From UBA1189 sp045647345 (lineage in GTDB: Bacteria > Bacteroidota > Bacteroidia > Bacteroidales > Bacteroidaceae), in assembly GCA_045647345.1 (NCBI GenBank), contig JAZRMG010000130.1, positions 1-26,702 on the forward strand: a stretch of DNA of 26,702 nt, written 5' to 3'. Below the pieces are notes generated by a model. That model did no database searches. It saw only the letters and a list, made by a program, of their open reading frames with translations, and was not told where the DNA came from. Shown piece by piece: positions 17,798 to 25,080 of the stretch. Numbering within the stretch: the stretch's first letter is position 1; each line of letters begins with the position of its first letter. The translations under genes and the position numbers were made by a program.

Positions 17798-17962
17798 TTA
17801 ATCCCAAAAGTTGCCCCATGAGCCGCGGCGGTCGTTGCCCATGGTAGCGTCATCTTCTGTCGTTTCGTTTGAGATGTGAACCTCATTTGAGGCTGCCATC
17901 ATCACTTGTGCCTCGATTTCTGCTGCCTCCATCATGGGGGCAATGTACTTTTTCTTTTCCAT
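17798..17962 (-). CDS. Microprotein 1, conserved family (unknown function)
   Basis: A 54-residue protein with no signal peptide or membrane segment. It begins MEKKKYIAPMMEAAEIEAQV, has MMAAS at 21-25, an acidic middle, and ends NDRRGSWGNFWD. Two clear paralogues lie at 21804-21962 and 24750-24908. The start at 17962 was preferred over an in-frame ATG six codons earlier because both paralogues begin at this MEKK. It ends 52 bases before the giant esterase-sialidase gene with no hairpin between, so both are probably on one transcript. The stop codon runs into AAGGAG. I do not recognise a named family; precursor peptide, leader peptide or small regulatory partner are all open. Confidence 0.75.
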   Translation of the reverse strand: MEKKKYIAPMMEAAEIEAQVMMAASNEVHISNETTEDDATMGNDRRGSWGNFWD

Positions 17963-18021
17963 GTTTTGGGTTTTGTGCATTTATGAGTATTTAGGTCTGT
18001 TTTTAGTCTTTTGGTATAGTG

Positions 18022-18038
18022 CTTAATCCCAAAAGTTG
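18022..18038. repeat. Relic of a microprotein gene 3' end
   Basis: CTTAATCCCAAAAGTTG is identical to the 3' end of microprotein gene 1 (17797-17813) and, over 16 bases, to that of gene 3 (24750-24765). On the minus strand it codes NNFWD-stop. It lies just after the PL11 stop codon and has no intact gene body, so it looks like the scar of a lost or recombined copy. Confidence 0.7.
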
Positions 18039-18047
18039 TTCAAAAAA

Positions 18048-21000
18048 TCATTCAACAACAACTTTTTTCCCATTCACGATATAAATACCCTTAGTCATGC
18101 TCTCAACGCGTCGTCCCTGAAGGTCATAAATCAATTGTGAATTGTCAATCGTGAATTGTGCATTGTCAATTGCAGTTGTTTCATCTCCTCTGGTGATACG
18201 TACACGCACATTTGCGGCATTCTTCGGAGCGGTGAAGTATGCACGATAGGGGAGTATGGTGAGTGTTTTGTTCGCTTTTACCACCTGATTGTTGGCGGGT
18301 GCATATCCGTAGTACTTAGTATCAGCCTCGGCTGTAGCTATGGTCTGGTTGGTGAATGAGCCCTTCATGGTCCAGCCGCCTGCTACGATGTCGTTCATGG
18401 TCGTTGACACTGCGGTCACACCTCCTGTAATAGCTGTGGCCCCCTTGCCCTCTTTCAAACAATAGAGATATGGAGTATTAGCTGCGGGTGTGGCCTCTTC
18501 CACAAAGTTAAGTGCGCCTTCTTCTTCGCTTTCCAATCTGAAGAAGCTGTAGTTCTCCAAAGTCTCTGCATCAGGAGCAAAGGGCAAGCAGATGGTGCCG
18601 TAGGTGTCAGCTGCAATCTCGCGGGTGTAAGTGGCGTTGGCGTATACACCGCTGGCTGTGAGGTCAGTCCCATCAGTGAGGGTGAGAGTGAGCTCGGGTG
18701 CTTCCTCTACGTTGATGGAGAAGAGTGTGTAATAGCGAGTCATGTTTAATGCCAATATCCCGTCTGTATCCATTACATAAGTATATGTCGATTTGTTGTC
18801 TGTCGTTTCAATGGATAATAGGCTTGCTGTTGTTGCATCAGCTATATTTAGACAGGAGCCAGTAATTCCATTGATGTCTGATGAACTTGTCACGAATGTT
18901 ACGATTTGTCCAGCTTTAAGGTCGAGCACGCCGATGGTACGACCTCCTCCATTGCCTTGATAAAGTCCGTTTGTAGAGTAGAGGAACCAGCTTCCTGCTC
19001 CTTGCATTGCAAGCCCTTTATATTCACCGGTACCATAATTGCATTCGATTTTTCCGATTTTTATGGTCTTTTCATCGTATGTCATAGTTTTTTTATTGTT
19101 CCCCAACCGTTTGCATAGGTCTGCAAAATCCCATACGGTTTTCTTCATCGTAGGGGCATTAGGATCGGCTGCATTTGGCTCTATGACAATGGAGGTGATG
19201 TAATAACGAGTGGGTTGGGCTGATGTACCGCTTCTATCGAAGCACATACCTAAATTACCGTCCGATAGCATTGTTACAACATAGCCACCACTTATGGCTT
19301 TTACACTCCAAGTTCCATCACCGTTACCACCTCCAGTAAAGTCAATGAATCCTCCAGTTGTATGAATGGTGACAACATCACCTTCTGACAAATCTAAAAT
19401 TGCCATTGAACGTGTTGCATTGATACAAGTCAGACCATATCCTGGACGGAACCAATACCCTTTTCCGCTTAAATCGTTTGTGACTCCTTGGAAGGCGAAT
19501 CTCTCCATACCTTCAGTCGTGCATTGGTAAACATCCTGATATTTCCCGTTTCCAATCTCCCAGGCAGTGCCAACCTTGTCGCCTGTTGCTAATTGTACAT
19601 TCTCATTAGGCCAGTTTTTGAAATTATAGGATACCGTTGTAAAGTTTTTGGCTGGTAAATAGTAACCTAGGTGGGGAGGTTGGTTGTATGATACGTTCTG
19701 CCATGCAATGCTCAGTCGATAGTTATGGTCGTGCATGAGGGTCGGTACTCGATATTCGCTGGGGATATTGGATGCAACGATGTTAAGCTGCGAAGGGTCA
19801 TCGAAGTTCCACATGAAAAGTTCTTCGCGCCAGTCGCCTATGATATCTGCTTGCAGACATGGCGTAGCTTTGGTCCAGTTGCATGTTTGCGAACCATTAT
19901 ATCCTATCTGTGTCTTTGTGAACGTTGTCCCATCCCATTTCATAATATTGGGATGGGCAATCCCTGTCCCTGTATCTAATGAACCATCAAACAGCTCATC
20001 TTGCAGATCGCCATCCCAGTATATGCGGAAGTTTATGGAGGGCAAAGTGTTCGTGACGGTAGCAAACCCTCCTGATGTCGACTCACGAGGCGAATTCCCT
20101 TTTGCGCCCCAGAATTCAAGTCCCTCATACTCAGACATAATATCTGCGGCCAGTGCTCTTCCTGTGTCACCTCCAGCTGTTTGGTGAAATATCTTCTCTC
20201 CTGTGCGGGCATCGTACAATGCTATTCCATAGGGAGCCGACTCACAGCAACGCAGCACCTCATATCCAGGTCTTGAGGGTATAATGTCGGCTACATGCAT
20301 GGCATCTCCATGCCACAATCCTGTCGAGTACATCAGCCAACCATCATTGTCGATGGTTGCTGCTCCATAGATGATTTCGTCGCATCCGTCACCATCCACA
20401 TCGGCCACACTGATGTTATGGTTGCCTTGCCCATAGGCTGTGTAGCAGTCACTTGTGCCGAAAGTGTTGCTCTTGTAGGTGCGTGTGCTTACGGCCCAGT
20501 TCGCGTCGGTGACCTCAACTTTTGTTCTTGACAGAGAGGCATGCAGCCACTTATGCTTCAACTGCTTTCCGTCGAAATCTACTGCCCAAAGATATGATTG
20601 TGTATAGTATCCGCGGCACATTACTGCTGCAGGGCGTTCGTTGGGCCCATCAAGATAAGCTACAGTGGCAAGGAAGCGGTTGCCTCGGTTGCCATACGTC
20701 GCCACGTAGTCATTTCTCCCTTCACCCCAGTTGAACTTCGTACCCGATGCTGCACCGCCATACCCGGCATCGCGGTTCGGGTTATAATAAATGGTATGTA
20801 TGGCCTTTCCTGTAGCGCCTTCAAATACTGTCAGGTACTCTTGCCCTCCTGTCAGTGCTGCACTACCTGGTGCCCGCCAGTCATGATGATTGTCGGCAGC
20901 CGCAATTGCTGGGTCATCAGCAGCCTGATTTACATATTGTCCCATGCCATCCTTGCTTCCTGGGGCGGTGCGCATGATGATTTCGGATTTTCCATCACAG

Positions 21001-21641
21001 TCAAAGTCATATACGAGAAATTGTGTGTGTTGGTCTCCTGCCAGCATGTTGATTCCCATGTCAATGCGCCATAGTAACTCTCCGTTGAGGCGGTAGCAGT
21101 CTATGTATTCCTTGCCAGGATGTCTTTTCTCATTGCTGTTATCTGTCTTGTTCGATGGCTGCCACTGTACGATAAGCTCATAGTCTCCATCGCCATCTAC
21201 ATCACCTGTCGAGCAATCGTTGGGAGTATAGCTGTAGGGTTCTCCTGTTACATCGTCCACTCCTCCGTCAGGCCTGTCCAATTGCATCACTTTATAGTTC
21301 TCGCTCCATGGTGTTACCGTTTCACTTGTCTCTGTCACCTTGCCGTTTACCTTAGTTACTACTTGGTAGTCGCTCGCTTGGTTACCCGAACGATCTACAA
21401 AGTTTGTCTTGTTTCTGATATTCGCTGCTATCACCTCGCCATTGCGTAGTAGGTCAAATGTCGTTGCAGGTGCATTATCGGTTCCGAGCATGCGCCAGCT
21501 GACGAATATTCCTCCGTCTTGTGCAGGCATGGCCATCAATCCACGCGACAGCTTTTCCATGTGGGATGTGGGAGTAACTTGTGCGGTTGTGTTTACCATT
21601 ACAAACATTACACAAGCTAAGGCTAAAGCAATTTTTTTCAT
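18048..21641 (-). CDS. Secreted PL11 rhamnogalacturonan lyase with C-terminal beta modules and T9SS-like tail
   Basis: Cleaves the rhamnose-galacturonic acid backbone of pectin RG-I by beta-elimination, outside the cell. It has 1197 residues, starting with a signal peptide (to about residue 20). The PL11 catalytic part spans about 24-668, similar in length to Bacillus YesW (about 620). It has an Fn3-like start and several calcium-type Asp-rich loops: GDVDGDGDYELIVQW (146-160), YDFDCDGKSEIIM (211-223) and DVDGDGCDEII (414-424). GKEYIDCYRLNGELLWRID (176-194) is a typical PL11 stretch. Then follow a diverged beta module (about 690-822), a second one (836-978), a further beta domain (990-1155) and the sorting tail YDLQGRRV...VNGKKVVVE (1172-1197). 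The last 250 residues nearly equal those of the gene at 22054-24486. Confidence 0.92.
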   Translation of the reverse strand: MKKIALALACVMFVMVNTTAQVTPTSHMEKLSRGLMAMPAQDGGIFVSWRMLGTDNAPATTFDLLRNGEVIAANIRNKTNFVDRSGNQASDYQVVTKVNGKVTETSETVTPWSENYKVMQLDRPDGGVDDVTGEPYSYTPNDCSTGDVDGDGDYELIVQWQPSNKTDNSNEKRHPGKEYIDCYRLNGELLWRIDMGINMLAGDQHTQFLVYDFDCDGKSEIIMRTAPGSKDGMGQYVNQAADDPAIAAADNHHDWRAPGSAALTGGQEYLTVFEGATGKAIHTIYYNPNRDAGYGGAASGTKFNWGEGRNDYVATYGNRGNRFLATVAYLDGPNERPAAVMCRGYYTQSYLWAVDFDGKQLKHKWLHASLSRTKVEVTDANWAVSTRTYKSNTFGTSDCYTAYGQGNHNISVADVDGDGCDEIIYGAATIDNDGWLMYSTGLWHGDAMHVADIIPSRPGYEVLRCCESAPYGIALYDARTGEKIFHQTAGGDTGRALAADIMSEYEGLEFWGAKGNSPRESTSGGFATVTNTLPSINFRIYWDGDLQDELFDGSLDTGTGIAHPNIMKWDGTTFTKTQIGYNGSQTCNWTKATPCLQADIIGDWREELFMWNFDDPSQLNIVASNIPSEYRVPTLMHDHNYRLSIAWQNVSYNQPPHLGYYLPAKNFTTVSYNFKNWPNENVQLATGDKVGTAWEIGNGKYQDVYQCTTEGMERFAFQGVTNDLSGKGYWFRPGYGLTCINATRSMAILDLSEGDVVTIHTTGGFIDFTGGGNGDGTWSVKAISGGYVVTMLSDGNLGMCFDRSGTSAQPTRYYITSIVIEPNAADPNAPTMKKTVWDFADLCKRLGNNKKTMTYDEKTIKIGKIECNYGTGEYKGLAMQGAGSWFLYSTNGLYQGNGGGRTIGVLDLKAGQIVTFVTSSSDINGITGSCLNIADATTASLLSIETTDNKSTYTYVMDTDGILALNMTRYYTLFSINVEEAPELTLTLTDGTDLTASGVYANATYTREIAADTYGTICLPFAPDAETLENYSFFRLESEEEGALNFVEEATPAANTPYLYCLKEGKGATAITGGVTAVSTTMNDIVAGGWTMKGSFTNQTIATAEADTKYYGYAPANNQVVKANKTLTILPYRAYFTAPKNAANVRVRITRGDETTAIDNAQFTIDNSQLIYDLQGRRVESMTKGIYIVNGKKVVVE
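18070..18840. repeat. ~770-bp duplicated 3' segment, copy in the PL11 gene
   Basis: By eye about 95% identical over most of its length to 22073-22837, with one 6-base length difference (an extra two residues here in LTLTLTDG). It covers the end of the second beta module, the C-terminal beta domain, the heptamer repeat and the sorting tail. Similarity stops abruptly at the stop-codon side, where the last residues differ (VVVE against VIF). Confidence 0.93.
18132..18173. repeat. Degenerate heptamer repeat before the PL11 sorting tail
   Basis: Six 7-base units: CAATTGT, GAATTGT, CAATCGT, GAATTGT, GCATTGT and CAATTGC. They code the IDNAQFTIDNSQL linker, so three units give one 7-residue period. 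Confidence 0.88.
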
Positions 21642-21671
21642 TTTTCGATAGTATTTGATTCCTTTAGGTTA

Positions 21672-21679
21672 CGAAGATA
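21672..21679 (-). promoter_or_regulatory. Weak possible -7 box for the PL11 gene
   Basis: The minus strand reads TATCTTCG, matching TAnnTTTG in all but one base, about 30 bases before the ATG at 21641. No TTTG stands at the proper distance. Confidence 0.3.
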
Positions 21680-21741
21680 CGTATTTTATTTTACTCTCAG
21701 ACATTATTGCTGCCGTTTTTTTATCCCATCAGCAAAATGAA

Positions 21742-21775
21742 ATGAGCGAGAGGGGTAGTATTTCCTCTCGCTCAT
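21742..21775 (-). terminator. Hairpin between microprotein 2 and the PL11 gene
   Basis: Perfect 12-base arms ATGAGCGAGAGG (21742-21753) and CCTCTCGCTCAT (21764-21775) around a 10-base loop. On the minus strand it is followed by TTTCATTTTG. It starts 28 bases after the microprotein 2 stop, so it can end that transcript or act as an attenuator ahead of the lyase gene. Confidence 0.7.
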
Positions 21776-21803
21776 GTTGTTAGTGTTATGTACTGTTCTT
21801 GGA

Positions 21804-21962
21804 TTATTCCCAAAAGTTACCCCATGTGCCGCGACGGTGATTGCTACCTGTTACCACATAGTCTTCACCCTCTTCGTCGATGCCAATACTTGTTGCAATC
21901 ATTTCCACGACTTCGATATTCATTATCTCCATTTCGGGAGTGATATATGTCTTCTTTTCCAT
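21804..21962 (-). CDS. Microprotein 2, conserved family (unknown function)
   Basis: A 52-residue protein without signal peptide or membrane segment. It begins MEKKTYITPEMEIMNIEVVE, has MIATS at 21-25, an acidic middle (DEEGEDY) and ends SNHRRGTWGNFWE. It shares both ends with microproteins 1 and 3 while the middle has diverged, so selection appears to act on the peptide. It lies upstream of the PL11 lyase gene, separated by 162 bases that contain a strong hairpin, and 91 bases after the 810-residue protein gene. The start at 21962 is the first ATG in frame at the conserved MEKK. No named family is recognised. Confidence 0.75.
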   Translation of the reverse strand: MEKKTYITPEMEIMNIEVVEMIATSIGIDEEGEDYVVTGSNHRRGTWGNFWE

Positions 21963-22053
21963 ATTGTATTAAGTTTTTTAAGTTTTTATGCTATTGAGTT
22001 GAGCGTTAAGTTGTCGGATAGTACACTTATAGACTCATCAGTTTATGAACTTA

Positions 22054-24486
22054 TTAAAAAATTACCTTCTTGCCATTCACGATATAAATACCCTTAGTCA
22101 TGCTCTCTACGCGTCGTCCCTGAAGGTCATAAATCAATTGTGAATTGTCAATCGTGAATTGTGCATTGTCAATTGCTGTTGTCTCATCTCCTCTGGTGAT
22201 ACGTACACGCACATTTGCGGCATCCTTCGGAGCGGTGAAGTATGCACGATAGGGGAGTATGGTGAGTGTTTTGTTCGCTTTTACCACCTGATTGTTGGTG
22301 GGTGCATATCCGTAGTATTTAGTATCAGCCTCGGCTGTAGCTATGGTTTGGTTGGTGAATGAGCCCTTCATGGTCCAGTCGCCTGCTACGATGTCGTTCA
22401 AGGTCGATGATACTGTGGTCACACCTCCTGTGATGGCTGTGGCCTCCTTGCCCTCTTTCAAACAATAGAGATACGGAGTATTAGCTGCGGGTGTGGCCTC
22501 TTCCACAAAGTTAAGTGCGCCTTCTTCTTCGCTTTCCAATCTGAAGAAGCTGTAGTTCTCCAAAGTCTCTGCATCAGGAGCAAAGGGCAGGCAGATGGTG
22601 CCGTAGGTGTCGGCTGCAATCTCGCGGGTGTAAGTGGCGCTGCTGTATACACCACTGGCAGTGAGGTCAGTGCCTTCGGTGAGGGTGAGTTCACGAGCGT
22701 CTTCTACGTTGATGGAGAATAGTGTGTAATAGCGAGTCATGTTCAATGCCAATATCCCGTCTGTGTTCATTACATAAGTATATGTCGATTTGTCGTCCGT
22801 CGTTTCAATGGATATTTGGCTTGCTGTTGTGGCATCAACTAACGTCAAGCATGTTGAGTTGTTTGCTATAATTGTCACAATTTGTCCTGCTTCAAGGTCT
22901 AGCACGCCGATGTTGCGACCGCCACCATTTCCTTGATATAGGCCACCGCTTGAATAAAGCATCCAGCCTCCAGCTGCTTGCATGGCTAATCCTTCATATT
23001 CTCCTATACCATATTCGCAGTCTATGTTACCTACTTTTATTGTATTAATGGCATAGGTCATGGCTTTTTTGTTACCCAATTTTTCGTATAGGCTTGCAAA
23101 ATCCCAAAAACTCTTATTGGCCTTCTCTTTCACAGTAATCTCACATGAAGCGGTAACTTCACCAGCTTTTGCGGTGATTGTTGCTGTACCAATAGTTTTG
23201 CCTGTAACAACGCCATTGTCTACGGTTGCGACTGCTTCGTTGGAGCTTGACCATACAATAGACTTGTCTGTAGCATTCACAGGAGAAATAGTCGCAGAAA
23301 GTAGATTTACAGTCATTCCTACAGTTACTTCTGCAGTACTTTTATTTAGCGTGATGCCTGTTACAGGTATATTCGCGTTGGGGTTTGGAGTTTCTATATT
23401 GATTGAGAAAAGTGTATAGTTTCTTGCCATATTTACTACAAGAGCAGCATCAGCTACCATGATATAGGTGTAGACATATTTCCCATCAGTGTTTTTGACA
23501 GAAGACTGTATGGCTGTACTCTCATTATTTTTCAGTGTTAAGCATTCTGCGTCTGCTATAATCGTAACAATTTGGTCTTTTTTTAGATTTAGAATACCCA
23601 AATTGCGTCCACCTCCATTGAGATTATAAAGTCCACCGGTTTCGTAAGTAATCCATTTATCGGCACCCTGCATTGCCAGCCCTTCATAATCACCAGTGCA
23701 GATATTACAATCTGCGCCTCCAAGTGTTATGGTCTCATCTGTATATGTAACCATAGCCTTATTGCCATGTTTCTCATAGAGTGCACCGAAATCCCAAGTA
23801 GGTGCTGATATATCTTCTTGGCCTTTAGGAGCAGATAAAATCATATCGTCGAAGAAGAAGTAACTCCAATATCTTCCTGTGGTTAGGGTAATTTTGGAAA
23901 GTATTACAGCACTTTCTGCAATGATTGTCTTTTCTAAATAAGTATTTGTGCCAGAAATATCCGTAATTTTGAGAGATGTATTTCCTTCAACAGAATTGAA
24001 ATAAATGTGACACCAAGTTTTGTTAGGTATAGATGATGATGTTGTTACATCATTAACAATAATCTCGGCATTAGCATAGCTTGGTGCTTTGAGTGTCACG
24101 GAGCCTGATGTGAAATTGAATAAAAGAGTTGAGGTGTTGTTGTTTCCTGCCTGGTAATAATAATAAAAGTCTAATTGATACTCTTCTGCATGATTTTGCA
24201 TGGCTTTAGTTAATGTTGCAGGAGGTGTGTATGTCCATGTCGTTCCATTATTGTTTGAAAGACAGTTGAATTTTAGAGCTTTACTTTCTGCATTGTATCC
24301 AATGTCTTGTACGGTTTCGTATCGGTCTTTTGTATTAACAGACCATCCTTCGTTAAAAGTACCAGCATCTTCAAACGTGTTGCTCCATATAACTTCGTAT
24401 TCTGTTTTTTGAGCAAAAACATTTCCTGTACACAGCATTATTGCTGCCATGAGCAATATTTGCATCATTTTGTAAGTTTTTTTCAT
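22054..24486 (-). CDS. Secreted Big2/beta-sandwich protein with T9SS-like tail, function unknown
   Basis: An 810-residue protein with a signal peptide (cut probably after VFA, residue 25). Residues 28-220 look like a jelly-roll, carbohydrate-binding type domain (FNEGWSVNTKDRY..., ending YWSYFFFDDMIL). Residues 231-365 and 461-595 are two copies of one beta-sandwich module, each starting WDF(G/A)xLYEK and holding GLAMQ and NGGGRNxGxL. Between them sits a bacterial Ig-like group 2 domain (375-453; VTGITLNKSTAEVTVG, SSNEAVATVD). The C-terminal beta domain and sorting tail nearly equal those of the PL11 lyase. No catalytic motif was recognised; it may be a glycan-binding or scaffold protein, or an enzyme of an unknown family. 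The tail ends KKVIF instead of the usual KKVV(I/V)(K/E). Confidence 0.85.
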   Translation of the reverse strand: MKKTYKMMQILLMAAIMLCTGNVFAQKTEYEVIWSNTFEDAGTFNEGWSVNTKDRYETVQDIGYNAESKALKFNCLSNNNGTTWTYTPPATLTKAMQNHAEEYQLDFYYYYQAGNNNTSTLLFNFTSGSVTLKAPSYANAEIIVNDVTTSSSIPNKTWCHIYFNSVEGNTSLKITDISGTNTYLEKTIIAESAVILSKITLTTGRYWSYFFFDDMILSAPKGQEDISAPTWDFGALYEKHGNKAMVTYTDETITLGGADCNICTGDYEGLAMQGADKWITYETGGLYNLNGGGRNLGILNLKKDQIVTIIADAECLTLKNNESTAIQSSVKNTDGKYVYTYIMVADAALVVNMARNYTLFSINIETPNPNANIPVTGITLNKSTAEVTVGMTVNLLSATISPVNATDKSIVWSSSNEAVATVDNGVVTGKTIGTATITAKAGEVTASCEITVKEKANKSFWDFASLYEKLGNKKAMTYAINTIKVGNIDCEYGIGEYEGLAMQAAGGWMLYSSGGLYQGNGGGRNIGVLDLEAGQIVTIIANNSTCLTLVDATTASQISIETTDDKSTYTYVMNTDGILALNMTRYYTLFSINVEDARELTLTEGTDLTASGVYSSATYTREIAADTYGTICLPFAPDAETLENYSFFRLESEEEGALNFVEEATPAANTPYLYCLKEGKEATAITGGVTTVSSTLNDIVAGDWTMKGSFTNQTIATAEADTKYYGYAPTNNQVVKANKTLTILPYRAYFTAPKDAANVRVRITRGDETTAIDNAQFTIDNSQLIYDLQGRRVESMTKGIYIVNGKKVIF
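22073..22837. repeat. ~770-bp duplicated 3' segment, copy in the Big2 protein gene
   Basis: Partner of 18070-18840. Differences are scattered single bases, many of them silent, which indicates a fairly recent duplication or gene conversion. Confidence 0.93.
22135..22176. repeat. Degenerate heptamer repeat before the Big2 protein's sorting tail
   Basis: The same six 7-base units as at 18132-18173, part of the duplicated segment, coding IDNAQFTIDNSQL. Confidence 0.88.
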
Positions 24487-24569
24487 GTGTTTTTGTATTA
24501 GTTAGTATTCGTTGGTATTTTATCAAGACTTATTTGCAATGTCAACTTGGCATTTAGTTGTATTTGATG

Positions 24570-24577
24570 CAAAAATA
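24570..24577 (-). promoter_or_regulatory. Possible -7 box for the Big2 protein gene
   Basis: The minus strand reads TATTTTTG (TAnnTTTG), 83 bases before the ATG at 24486 and downstream of the hairpin at 24691-24726. No good -33 box is seen. Confidence 0.4.
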
Positions 24578-24690
24578 CTGAAAAATATAACGGGTATCCC
24601 CTTTCTAAGGTTAAACATTGTTAAATTGTACGGAAGTGGTGAACTGATTAGATTGCTTTCTTGACGTGAGGATGCCACGATGTGATAACG

Positions 24691-24726
24691 TAGTTAGGGG
24701 GTAGCGCACGCGCTACCCCCTAACTA
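24691..24726 (-). terminator. Strong hairpin between microprotein 3 and the Big2 protein gene
   Basis: Perfect 16-base arms TAGTTAGGGGGTAGCG and CGCTACCCCCTAACTA around a CACG loop, the most stable hairpin in the window. It begins 23 bases after the microprotein 3 stop. No T-run follows on the minus strand, so a classical intrinsic terminator is not certain; transcript-end protection or attenuation is also possible. Confidence 0.65.
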
Positions 24727-24749
24727 ACTATTTTGATAATCAATGTGGA

Positions 24750-24908
24750 TTAATCCCAAAAGTTGCCCCATGAGCCACGGCGGTCGTTGCTCATATTGGC
24801 ATCAGCATCGGTGGTCTCATCGCTAACGAATACCGAGCTAGCCATCATCTCTACTGGAGAAATATCCATAGACTCCATTATGGGAGTTATATATTCTTTC
24901 TTTTCCAT
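24750..24908 (-). CDS. Microprotein 3, conserved family (unknown function)
   Basis: A 52-residue protein without signal peptide or membrane segment. It begins MEKKEYITPIMESMDISPVE, has MMASS at 21-25, an acidic middle (DETTDADA) and ends NDRRGSWGNFWD, identical in the last 12 residues to microprotein 1. It lies 263 bases upstream of the 810-residue secreted protein gene, with a very stable hairpin between, and 172 bases downstream of the sialidase gene at the right edge. No named family is recognised. The three copies in three equivalent positions support it as a real gene. Confidence 0.75.
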   Translation of the reverse strand: MEKKEYITPIMESMDISPVEMMASSVFVSDETTDADANMSNDRRGSWGNFWD

Positions 24909-24932
24909 GTCTTTTGATTTATGAGGACCCCC

Positions 24933-24980
24933 TCTAACTCCCCCTCTATGGGGAGAACTCCCGACATCGGTGGAGTTAGA
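24933..24980. repeat. Inverted repeat in the leader of microprotein 3
   Basis: Arms TCTAACTCC (24933-24941) and GGAGTTAGA (24972-24980), with an alternative inner stem CTCCCC (24938-24943) / GGGGAG (24950-24955). The two stems share bases and exclude each other. It may be a dispersed intergenic repeat or a switchable leader structure. Confidence 0.55.
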
Positions 24981-25007
24981 AGAGGTTTGTTTTTTATGTT
25001 TATATTT

Positions 25008-25050
25008 TTTACTTAATCACAACTTTAACTTCGTTTTAGTTGTTCACGTT
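25008..25050. repeat. 43-bp intergenic repeat, copy B
   Basis: Identical to 11220-11262. It stands 30 bases after the stop of the right-edge sialidase gene; in copy A the corresponding distance to the giant gene is 102 bases because of about 72 extra bases. Confidence 0.85.
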
Positions 25051-25080
25051 CGGCATAGTCAAACAAGCTTGCCTCTGCTC

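Noticed and set aside
17746..17886. Upstream start (17886) for the giant protein
   Set aside because: The extra 47 residues overlap microprotein 1 in another frame and would place the signal peptide internally; the MKRF start at 17745 gives a normal signal peptide.
21590..21641. Lipoprotein signal in the PL11 protein (LALAC, Cys10)
   Set aside because: Cys10 is too early for a lipobox and the hydrophobic stretch runs on past it to TTAQ, which fits an ordinary signal peptide.
17798..24908. Microproteins as proven modified-peptide (RiPP) precursors because of the conserved WGN and RR motifs
   Set aside because: No radical SAM enzyme, cyclase, peptidase or exporter gene is in the window, so the idea stays open but is not annotated.
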